A stretch of DNA of 33,415 bases from Clostridiaceae bacterium UBA4839 (GTDB taxonomy: Bacteria; Bacillota; Clostridia; Clostridiales; Caloramatoraceae): NCBI GenBank assembly GCA_002400085.1, contig DHEX01000083.1, forward strand, positions 3,652 through 37,066, written 5' to 3'. Every line of letters starts with the position of its first letter. Position 1 is the first letter of the stretch. The translations under genes and the position numbers were made by a program. Positions 26,227-33,119 of the stretch are shown here, one piece after another. Below the pieces are notes generated by a model that was not told the origin of the DNA, made no database searches, and saw only the letters and a list, made by a program, of their open reading frames with translations.

Positions 26227-26250
26227 GTAGGGAACGGTCTTGACCGTTCC
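26227..26250. repeat. Family A repeat, solo copy after sepF
   Basis: GTAG plus GGAACGGTCTTGACCGTTCC, identical to the left end of the 147-bp element at 18824. It starts 17 bases after the sepF stop, can fold into a 10-bp hairpin (GGGAACGGTC/GACCGTTCCC) and is followed by an AT-rich run, so it may also act as a weak terminator. Confidence 0.7.
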
Positions 26251-26304
26251 CACCATTTTATTTTAATCATTAGAACATCTTTGCAAACGGGAAAAGTGAA
26301 TGAA

Positions 26305-26357
26305 ATATATTTTTCTTATCGCAGCGGTGTATTAAATCTAAATTGCAAATTGCAGAT
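26305..26357. repeat. Family B repeat, inverted single-arm copy
   Basis: 26305-26345 matches the reverse complement of 16817-16857 over 41 bases with four mismatches, three of them in the segment GCAGCG. The second arm of the hairpin is absent. The remainder of the 260-base sepF-divIVA gap must contain the divIVA promoter; no clear hexamer pair is visible. Confidence 0.6.
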
Positions 26358-26469
26358 ATTAAAAATAGAAGGATTTGATTCCAATTAAAAGTTGTGGTAG
26401 ATTTATTATAGATGAAATTATTGGATATATATTATAAATAAAAATATATTTAGGTAAGGAGGGCAAAAT

Positions 26470-26928
26470 ATGACCATTACACCTAATGACATAAATAACA
26501 AGGAATTTAAGAAGGTATTAAGGGGTTATGATGAGGATGAAGTTGATGAATTTTTAGAGGAAATAGTTGATGACTATGAAAAAAATTACAGAGAGAATAT
26601 AACTCTGAAGGAAAAGATATCAAGCTTGGAAGAAAAGCTTAAACATTATGAAGATATTGAACTTACTCTCCAAAATACACTAATATTAGCTCAATCTGCT
26701 GCAGAACAAGCTAAGGACAGCTCAAAAAAGGATTCAGAACTTATATTAAAGCAAGCTCAGGATGATGCTTCTAAGATGATTTATGAAGCAAAAGAAACTG
26801 TTTTAAAAATAAATAAAGAAAAAGAAATGCTTAAACATGAGTATGAATTGTTTAAATCCAGGTTTGTTGGATTTTTACAGGCAGAAATTGATACTATCGA
26901 TAAATGCGATTTGAATGAGGAAAAATAG
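26470..26928 (+). CDS. divIVA: DivIVA, polar/septal coiled-coil scaffold
   Basis: Peripheral membrane protein that senses negative curvature and organises poles and septa. The 152 residues show the conserved N-terminal lipid-binding domain (TPNDINNKEFKKVLRGYDEDEVDEFL) followed by coiled coils (about 30-75 and 80-140). ATG follows TAAGGAGG. In Firmicutes the gene typically sits between ylmH and ileS, and here it is directly upstream of the ileS promoter. Confidence 0.94.
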   Translation: MTITPNDINNKEFKKVLRGYDEDEVDEFLEEIVDDYEKNYRENITLKEKISSLEEKLKHYEDIELTLQNTLILAQSAAEQAKDSSKKDSELILKQAQDDASKMIYEAKETVLKINKEKEMLKHEYELFKSRFVGFLQAEIDTIDKCDLNEEK

Positions 26929-26932
26929 AATA

Positions 26933-26961
26933 TTGACATAGTAGATATCATGTAGTATATT
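26933..26961 (+). promoter_or_regulatory. Sigma-A promoter of the ileS T-box transcript
   Basis: TTGACA (26933-26938), a 17-base spacer and TATATT (26956-26961), a near-consensus promoter beginning four bases after the divIVA stop. The transcript would start near 26968, upstream of the T-box stem I. Confidence 0.85.
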
Positions 26962-27014
26962 AATAAAAAGATTATTACAGCATTATAGAATAATGAATTT
27001 AATACAATTACATA

Positions 27015-27236
27015 TTGATAGAAACAATGAAAGGGATAAGTAGAAATTTGATATCTTTTAGAGAGTGAAAGTTTGGTGAAATTTCACAGATAGAAAATTT
27101 TGAATATCACCCTGAAGTTACAGGCTGAACGACTAAATTCTATTAAGCACTGTCGGCATTTGCCGTTATTTAATTAAGTACAAATTTGGGTGGTACCGCG
27201 ATAGACTTCTCGCCCCAGGGAGGTCTATTTTTTTTG
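27015..27236 (+). promoter_or_regulatory. Isoleucine T-box riboswitch
   Basis: tRNA-sensing leader of ileS. The T-box sequence GGGTGGTACCGCG is at 27188-27200, followed by the terminator hairpin (27201-27235: ATAGAC...GTCTAT and a run of eight T). Upstream features are GGGATAAGTAG (stem I base), AGAGAGTGAAAG and GGTGAAATTTCAC, and the segment GAATATCACC, in which ATC (27106-27108) is the likely isoleucine specifier codon. Uncharged tRNA-Ile should stabilise the antiterminator and allow ileS transcription. Confidence 0.92.
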
Positions 27237-27240
27237 CTTT

Positions 27241-27345
27241 TAAGGGATAAGGTGAGCCTTAGAAGAGCCGATCCAGGGACGTAGCATCCGTTATGTCCCG
27301 CGTTAAGCGGAATATTACGGATGGTAGTCATCGGATAAATATAAA
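27241..27345 (+). ncRNA. GC-rich structured leader segment between T-box and ileS, possible pseudoknot
   Basis: After the T-box terminator and before the ileS ribosome site is a segment of clearly higher G+C content than its surroundings. Pairings seen: GGGAC (27276-27280) with GTCCC (27295-27299); the loop sequence CATCCGT (27285-27291) with ACGGATG (27317-27323), forming an H-type pseudoknot topology; and CCGAT (27268-27272) with ATCGG (27330-27334) enclosing both. An alternative small hairpin CCGC-GTTAA-GCGG (27298-27310) competes with the first helix. I do not recognise a known RNA family. Any function is inference. Confidence 0.45.
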
Positions 27346-27361
27346 AAGGGAGGAAATTAAA

Positions 27362-30151
27362 TTGGATTATAGTAAGACTTTAAATTTACCAAAAACTGAT
27401 TTTGCAATGAGAGCAAATTTACCTAAAAAGGAACCAGGAATTTTAGAAAAATGGAATAATGAAGATCTTTATCATAAGGCACTAAAGAAAAACATGGGGA
27501 ATAAAAAGTTTGTCCTTCATGATGGACCTCCTTATGCAAACGGTGATATTCACTTAGGGCATACTTTAAATAAAGTAATAAAAGATATGATTAATAAATA
27601 TAAAACTATGCAGGGCTATTATGCACCCTATGTACCAGGCTGGGATACTCATGGGTTACCAATAGAGCTTCAAACAATAAAAAAGCTTGGAATAAAAATA
27701 CATGATATAAGCCCAGTAGAGTTTAGAAAGCTGTGCAAAAATTACGCATTAGAACAGGTAGAAAAGCAAAAGGAAGGATTTAAAAGACTTGGAGTAATTG
27801 GGGACTGGGATAATCCATATTTAACACTGAGACCAGAATTTGAGGCAAAACAAATAGAAGCTTTTGGACAAATGGCACAAAAAGGCTATATTTATAGAGG
27901 ATTAAAGCCAGTTTACTGGTGCCCATCCTGTGAAACTGCACTGGCAGAAGCTGAAATTGAATATCAGGACGATACAACCAATTCAATTTATGTAAAATTT
28001 AGGCTTAAAGATGATAAGGGATTATTTAAGAATATTGGGATTAGTTTAAATAATATATATTATGTAGTCTGGACAACAACTACATGGACAATTCCTGCAA
28101 ACTTAGCAGTTTGCCTTGGACCAGATTTTGATTATGTGCTGGCTAAGTTTGGAGATGAAGTATATATTGTTGCTGAAGAGCTTTTAGAAAATTTAAAGAA
28201 AACAGCAAAGCTTGGTGATGCTGAAATTCTTGCCAAATTTAAAGGAAGAGATCTTGAAGGACAGGTTTGCTATCACCCATTATATGAAAGAGATTCTGTA
28301 GTTATAAACGGTGATCATGTAACACTTGAATCAGGTACTGGATGTGTTCATACTGCTCCTGGACATGGGCAGGATGACTTTATAGTTGGCCAAAAATATG
28401 GACTTGACGTATTAAGTCCTGTTGACAGTAGGGGAAGATTTACAAAAGAAGCAGGAAAATACGAAGGGATAACATATAAAGAGGGAAATAAGGTAATATT
28501 ACAGGATTTAATAGATGCAGGAGCAATACTTGCTCAAGAAAAAATTACACACTCTTATCCTCATTGCTGGAGATGCAAGAGCCCAATAATTTTTAGAGCA
28601 ACAAAGCAGTGGTTTGTATCAATAGATGGATTTAAAAAGAAAGCTTTAGATGAAATAAAAAAAGTTAATTGGATACCAGAATGGGGCGAAGAAAGAATAA
28701 CAAATATGGTATCTGATAGAACTGACTGGTGTATCTCAAGGCAGAGAATGTGGGGAGTGCCTATTCCAATTTTCTACTGTAAGAATTGCGGCAAGGAGCT
28801 TGTAAATGACAAGACTATAAGCCATATTTCAAATATTTTTAAAGAAAAGGGTTCTGATGCTTGGTTTGAGCTTTCTGAAAAAGAACTTCTTCCTGAAGGA
28901 ACGAAATGTGAATGCGGCTGTGATGAATTCACAAAAGAAAAGGATATAATGGATGTTTGGTTTGATTCAGGTTCTAGTCATTGTGGCGTTTTAGAAACGA
29001 GAGAGGATTTAAATTTTCCTGCTGATGTATATCTTGAAGGAAATGATCAATATAGGGGTTGGTTCCAGTCATCGCTTTTGATTGCTGCAGCAACTAAGGG
29101 GAAAGCACCATATAAAACTGTTATTACTCACGGTATGGTTGTTGATGGTGAAGGTAGAAAGATGTCTAAATCACTTGGAAATGGTATTGACCCACTAGAA
29201 GTAATAAAAGAATATGGTGCGGACATTTTAAGACTTTGGGTTTCATCATCAGACTATAGAACTGATGTGAGAATTTCCAAGGACATATTAAAGCAGCTTT
29301 CTGAAGTTTATAGAAAAATAAGAAATACTGCAAGATATATGATTGGCAATTTAAATGACTTTAATCCAGACAGTGATATGGTAAGCTATGAAGAAATGGA
29401 TGAGCTTGATAAATGGGCACTATTAAAACTTCAGCATCTTATAGCTGAAGTAACAAATGCTTATGAAAATTATGAGTTCCATATTGTTTATCATGCTATT
29501 CATAATTTCTGCGTAGTAGATATGAGCAATTTCTATCTTGACGTAATTAAGGATAGACTTTATACATCAAAGCCAGAATCAAGGGAGAGAAGAGCAGCTC
29601 AAACTGTTATGTATATGATTTTAAAGGATTTTGTAAAATTGATATCACCTATTTTATCATTTACTGCAGAAGAAATATGGAGCTCTATGCCTCATGATAA
29701 AGATGATATGGCAGATAGCGTAATGCTCACAAAATGGCCGAAAGTAACAGATGATTATTTTGATGAAGAACTTGAGAAAAAGTGGAATAAAATGATTGAT
29801 ATAAGGCTTGAAGTTTCTAAAGCATTAGAAATTGCAAGAGCAGAAAAAACTATTGGCCATTCTCTTAATGCACAGGTGGATATATATGCAGATGAAGAAA
29901 TTTATGATTTCTTAAAAAATGCTGAAGCTTATCTGCAAACTGTGTTCATTGTTTCAAAAGTAAAATTGCACAATAATTTAAGTGATGCCCCTGAAAAATC
30001 TTTCAGTGGTGAAGCAATACATGGCATCAAAGTTTACGTTTCACAGGCTCCTGGTGAAAAGTGTGAAAGATGCTGGGTATATAGTGAAACTGTAGGACAA
30101 AATAGCGAGCACCCGACACTTTGCTCAAGATGCATTAAGAATTTGCCATAA
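27362..30151 (+). CDS. ileS: IleS, isoleucyl-tRNA synthetase
   Basis: Class I aminoacyl-tRNA synthetase charging tRNA-Ile, with an editing domain. The 929 residues carry the HIGH motif as HLGH (64-67), the CP1 editing domain (about 190-400, with TTTWTIPAN and HTAPGHGQDDF), the KMSKS loop (600-604), the anticodon-binding region and a C-terminal zinc site (C901, C904, C921, C924). I chose TTG at 27362 because GGGAGG (27348-27353) is 8 bases upstream; an in-frame ATG at 27293 lies within the structured leader and would add 23 unrelated residues. It is controlled by the upstream T-box. Confidence 0.97.
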   Translation: MDYSKTLNLPKTDFAMRANLPKKEPGILEKWNNEDLYHKALKKNMGNKKFVLHDGPPYANGDIHLGHTLNKVIKDMINKYKTMQGYYAPYVPGWDTHGLPIELQTIKKLGIKIHDISPVEFRKLCKNYALEQVEKQKEGFKRLGVIGDWDNPYLTLRPEFEAKQIEAFGQMAQKGYIYRGLKPVYWCPSCETALAEAEIEYQDDTTNSIYVKFRLKDDKGLFKNIGISLNNIYYVVWTTTTWTIPANLAVCLGPDFDYVLAKFGDEVYIVAEELLENLKKTAKLGDAEILAKFKGRDLEGQVCYHPLYERDSVVINGDHVTLESGTGCVHTAPGHGQDDFIVGQKYGLDVLSPVDSRGRFTKEAGKYEGITYKEGNKVILQDLIDAGAILAQEKITHSYPHCWRCKSPIIFRATKQWFVSIDGFKKKALDEIKKVNWIPEWGEERITNMVSDRTDWCISRQRMWGVPIPIFYCKNCGKELVNDKTISHISNIFKEKGSDAWFELSEKELLPEGTKCECGCDEFTKEKDIMDVWFDSGSSHCGVLETREDLNFPADVYLEGNDQYRGWFQSSLLIAAATKGKAPYKTVITHGMVVDGEGRKMSKSLGNGIDPLEVIKEYGADILRLWVSSSDYRTDVRISKDILKQLSEVYRKIRNTARYMIGNLNDFNPDSDMVSYEEMDELDKWALLKLQHLIAEVTNAYENYEFHIVYHAIHNFCVVDMSNFYLDVIKDRLYTSKPESRERRAAQTVMYMILKDFVKLISPILSFTAEEIWSSMPHDKDDMADSVMLTKWPKVTDDYFDEELEKKWNKMIDIRLEVSKALEIARAEKTIGHSLNAQVDIYADEEIYDFLKNAEAYLQTVFIVSKVKLHNNLSDAPEKSFSGEAIHGIKVYVSQAPGEKCERCWVYSETVGQNSEHPTLCSRCIKNLP

Positions 30152-30155
30152 GGTG

Positions 30156-30164
30156 TGATATAAT
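30156..30164 (+). promoter_or_regulatory. Candidate extended -10 promoter for aroB
   Basis: TGATATAAT just after the ileS stop fits an extended -10. No -35 is seen. The start point would fall near 30171, inside the left arm of the ileS terminator, so the new transcript would lack that arm. Confidence 0.4.
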
Positions 30165-30195
30165 ATGGATAGCAACTGCTATCCATATTTTTTAA
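30162..30195 (+). terminator. Rho-independent terminator after ileS
   Basis: Stem AATATGGATAGC / GCTATCCATATT with a short loop, then a T run of about six. It ends the T-box/ileS transcript ahead of aroB. Confidence 0.85.
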
Positions 30196-30207
30196 AGGGG
30201 ATTTAAA

Positions 30208-31281
30208 ATGGAAGAAATTAACGTACACACTTCTAAAAATTATAAAATATTTTTTTCAAATGTTAGGGATAAACTTCAAAATTTAATAGATGAATATGGA
30301 ATTAAGGATATATATTTAATTACAGATAAAAACATATATAATTTATATGCAAATGAGTTTTCATATTTTAAAGGTATAAAAGGATTGTATATAATAAATC
30401 CTGGTGAAGAAAATAAAAATAAGGATACGGTTTTTGACATATATAATGATATGCTTTCAAAGGACTGCAATAGAAAAACTTCTATAGTATCACTTGGCGG
30501 AGGAGTAGTAGGAGATATTGCAGGCTTTGTTGCAAGTACTTTCATGAGGGGATTAAAGTTTATAAATATACCAACAACATTGATGGCTCAATGTGACAGC
30601 AGCGTTGGAGGAAAAAATGGATTTGATTTTAACGGTTATAAAAATATAATAGGCACTTTTTATCAGCCTGAATTTGTATTTGTCGATACAAATTTTATTC
30701 ATACTATTAGCTGCCAGGATTATAAAAATGGGCTTGCAGAAATAATTAAATATGGTTTTATATATGATGATACATTTTTTGACTATATAGATGCAAATAA
30801 GGAGCAAATAAAAAAAAGAAATGAAGACGTTATTAGTACTATGGTTTATAAATCCTTAAAAATCAAATCTGATATTGTATGTATGGATGAACATGATAAT
30901 GGAATAAGGCAAATATTAAATTTTGGTCATACGATAGGTCATGGTATTGAAAGCGCTTCAAATTTTTCAATAAAACATGGTGAAGCAGTAGCAGCTGGTA
31001 TGCTTATTGAAAGTTATTTATCCTTAAAATGCAGTTTACTGAGCGCTCATGAATTTAAAAGGCTGCTTGATATTATAAATTATTTTGAAATGCCAACATA
31101 TTTTGATGATATGAATGAAAAATCAATAATGAAAAGTATGCTTAAAGATAAAAAAAGAAATGATTCTAAAATAAACTTTATTTTGCCTGAAAGGATTGGC
31201 AGCGCTATAATAACAGATAAATTAAGTCAAAATACAGTTGAAGATATATTAATAAAATGGGTGGGGAAAAAATTATGGTAA
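30208..31281 (+). CDS. aroB: AroB, 3-dehydroquinate synthase
   Basis: NAD- and metal-dependent cyclisation of DAHP to 3-dehydroquinate, step two of the shikimate pathway. The 357 residues include the NAD-binding SLGGGVVGDIAGFVAST, PTTLMAQCDSSVGGK, GLAEIIKYG, the metal-site region NFGHTIGHGIE and HGEAVAAGM. One conserved loop differs: after GGK the sequence reads NGFDFNGYKN, where Escherichia coli has TAVNHPLGKN, so the usual histidine is absent, although loop length and the final KN are kept. The related 2-deoxy-scyllo-inosose synthases share this fold, but the downstream DAHP synthase gene supports AroB. ATG follows AAAGGGG. Confidence 0.92.
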   Translation: MEEINVHTSKNYKIFFSNVRDKLQNLIDEYGIKDIYLITDKNIYNLYANEFSYFKGIKGLYIINPGEENKNKDTVFDIYNDMLSKDCNRKTSIVSLGGGVVGDIAGFVASTFMRGLKFINIPTTLMAQCDSSVGGKNGFDFNGYKNIIGTFYQPEFVFVDTNFIHTISCQDYKNGLAEIIKYGFIYDDTFFDYIDANKEQIKKRNEDVISTMVYKSLKIKSDIVCMDEHDNGIRQILNFGHTIGHGIESASNFSIKHGEAVAAGMLIESYLSLKCSLLSAHEFKRLLDIINYFEMPTYFDDMNEKSIMKSMLKDKKRNDSKINFILPERIGSAIITDKLSQNTVEDILIKWVGKKLW

Positions 31282-31967
31282 TAGGTATTATTGGAGCTAT
31301 GGATAAGGAAATAAATGAACTTAAAGGTAGAACTAAAATAGACGAAATTACTAAAAAAGCTGAAATGGAGTTCTGCTCTGGAAAATTGCTTGATAAGGAT
31401 GTAGTAATCGTTAAAAGCGGTGTAGGAAAGGTTAATGCAGCAGTTTGTACGCAAATATTAATTGATTCTTTTAATGTTCAGTGTGTTATAAATACAGGCA
31501 TTGCAGGAGGGGTAAAAGCATGTATAAAGCCAGGAGACGTTGTGATTTCAAAAGATCTTGTTTATCATGATGTTGATGGGACTGCTTTTGGAGATAGATT
31601 AGGTCAAGTTCCCAATATGAACGTATTTAATTTTGAAGCAGATGATTTTTTAATCCAATTAGCTGTTAAAGCGGCTAAAACTAACAATGAAATAAATATA
31701 TTTTTGGGAAGAATTGTATCTGGAGATCAGTTTATTGCAGATCACAGCAAATTAGAATTTTTAAGAGATAATTTCGATGCGTGTGCAGTTGAAATGGAAG
31801 GAACAGCTATTGCACACACATGCTATTTAAACAAAATTCCTTTTGTAATAATAAGATCTATTTCAGATTCTGCCGATGGAAGTGCTCATATGGATTATGA
31901 GAAATTCCAGTCTATAGCAATAAAAAACTCTGTACAAATATTACTAAATATGATAAAAGAGCTGTAA
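31275..31967 (+). CDS. mtnN: MtnN (Pfs), MTA/SAH nucleosidase
   Basis: Hydrolyses 5'-methylthioadenosine and S-adenosylhomocysteine to free adenine, recycling by-products of SAM use. The 230 residues show IGIIGAMDKEI with glutamate 12, NTGIAGGV, GRIVSGDQFI, the substrate-binding VEMEGTAIAH and the catalytic aspartate in SDSAD. I chose ATG at 31275, which overlaps the aroB end by seven bases; it gives the family's usual N-terminus. A longer frame from 31257 would add six residues. It is placed between two shikimate genes, which I would not have expected. Confidence 0.94.
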   Translation: MVIGIIGAMDKEINELKGRTKIDEITKKAEMEFCSGKLLDKDVVIVKSGVGKVNAAVCTQILIDSFNVQCVINTGIAGGVKACIKPGDVVISKDLVYHDVDGTAFGDRLGQVPNMNVFNFEADDFLIQLAVKAAKTNNEINIFLGRIVSGDQFIADHSKLEFLRDNFDACAVEMEGTAIAHTCYLNKIPFVIIRSISDSADGSAHMDYEKFQSIAIKNSVQILLNMIKEL

Positions 31968-31978
31968 GGTGATATTAA

Positions 31979-32743
31979 TTGAAAGTTAACAATATGAAAG
32001 CTGATTATAAAAAGCCTATAATGATTGCTGGACCATGCAGTGTTGAAAACTATGAGATGATGGATAAAACTGCTCAATTTTTAAAAAGAATTGGAGTGAA
32101 TTATATTAGAGGAGGAGTATTTAAACCAAGAACTTCTCCTAATAGTTTTCAAGGATTAGGAGTTTCAGGGCTTGAAATATTAAAACAAATAAAAAAAGAT
32201 TACGGACTGCTAGTTGTATCCGAAATACTGGATATTAGAGATTTAGAGAAGTGTTTAGATGTAGTTGATGTAATACAAATTGGCTCAAGGAATATGTATA
32301 ATTATCCGCTTTTAAAGGAAGTTGGTAAAACTAATAAAACAGTAATACTGAAGCGTGGGATGTCGGCAACCTATGATGAATGGATTAATGCTTCTGAGTA
32401 TATAAAAATGGGCGGAAATGAGGACATTATATTATGTGAAAGAGGAATAAGAACTTTTGAGCCTTCTACAAGGAATACTTTAGATTTAAGCTGTATTCCT
32501 CTTATAAAGCAAAAGACTAATTTAAGAATAATTGTAGATCCAAGCCATGGAACGGGCATTAGAGATATTGTAGAACCTATGAGTATGGCAGCTATTGCAG
32601 CAGGCGCTGATGGGCTCATTATTGAAACTCATCCAGAGCCTGATAGGGCAATTTCTGATGGATTTCAATCGGTGGACTTTGAAACTTTTGAAAAAATTTA
32701 TTTTAAAACTCTAAAGTTATATAAAACAATGAAGGATTTATAG
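31979..32743 (+). CDS. aroF: DAHP synthase, class I-beta (AroF/AroA type)
   Basis: Condenses phosphoenolpyruvate and erythrose-4-phosphate to DAHP, the first shikimate step. The 254 residues contain IAGPCSVEN, RGGVFKPRTSPNSFQGLG, LKRGMSATYDEW, LCERGIRTFEPSTRNTLDL, VDPSHGTG and ETHPEP, covering the metal and PEP sites. There is no N-terminal ferredoxin-like or chorismate-mutase domain, so the enzyme is probably the unregulated minimal form. The start is TTG at 31979 with AAGGTGAT five bases upstream; the gene is 11 bases after mtnN. A strong terminator follows. Confidence 0.95.
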   Translation: MKVNNMKADYKKPIMIAGPCSVENYEMMDKTAQFLKRIGVNYIRGGVFKPRTSPNSFQGLGVSGLEILKQIKKDYGLLVVSEILDIRDLEKCLDVVDVIQIGSRNMYNYPLLKEVGKTNKTVILKRGMSATYDEWINASEYIKMGGNEDIILCERGIRTFEPSTRNTLDLSCIPLIKQKTNLRIIVDPSHGTGIRDIVEPMSMAAIAAGADGLIIETHPEPDRAISDGFQSVDFETFEKIYFKTLKLYKTMKDL

Positions 32744-32750
32744 AAAATTT

Positions 32751-32785
32751 AAATATTAGGAGCATATGCTCCTAATATTTTTTTT
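32751..32785 (+). terminator. Rho-independent terminator after aroF
   Basis: Perfect 13-bp stem AAATATTAGGAGC / GCTCCTAATATTT with an ATAT loop and a T run. It closes the aroB-mtnN-aroF unit. Confidence 0.9.
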
Positions 32786-32818
32786 GAAATAAGGGAAAAT
32801 AACTTTGGAGGAATAATT

Positions 32819-33100
32819 ATGGAGATAAAAAATAATGAGTATGAAGGTGTTATGAAAAAGCTATCAGACCAGCTGCAAAGATCGAGAATAGGAGATTATA
32901 TAGATTTAATGCAAAACCCAGTAAGAATGATAGGACTTAATTTTTTAGCGGGAATTGCAAGAGGGTTTGGAGCTGCAGTTGGATTTACAATTTTAGGTGC
33001 AGTTTTAATTTATTTTTTACAAAGAATTGTCATTTTGAATATACCAATAATCAGTGGGGTTTTAGCGCAAATTGCTAAAATGATTAAATTAAATATGTAG
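32819..33100 (+). CDS. DUF5665 small membrane protein
   Basis: Protein of 93 residues: a polar N-terminal half (VMKKLSDQLQRSRIGDYIDLMQNP), then the conserved RMIGLNFLAGIARGFGAAVGF and one or two membrane segments (about 41-75), ending in a short basic tail. This matches the DUF5665 family, commonly found next to a DksA/TraR-type zinc finger gene in Clostridia, as here. Function unknown. ATG follows TTTGGAGGAAT. Confidence 0.85.
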   Translation: MEIKNNEYEGVMKKLSDQLQRSRIGDYIDLMQNPVRMIGLNFLAGIARGFGAAVGFTILGAVLIYFLQRIVILNIPIISGVLAQIAKMIKLNM

Positions 33101-33119
33101 TTAGATAGGGGTGAAGTTT

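Noticed and set aside
18824..26250. Family A copies as a CRISPR array
   Set aside because: The four copies are kilobases apart or in inverted pairs, with no regular spacers and no cas genes.
27293..27361. ATG at 27293 as the ileS start
   Set aside because: It falls in the structured leader, has no ribosome site, and adds 23 residues without family similarity; TTG at 27362 has a strong site at the right distance.
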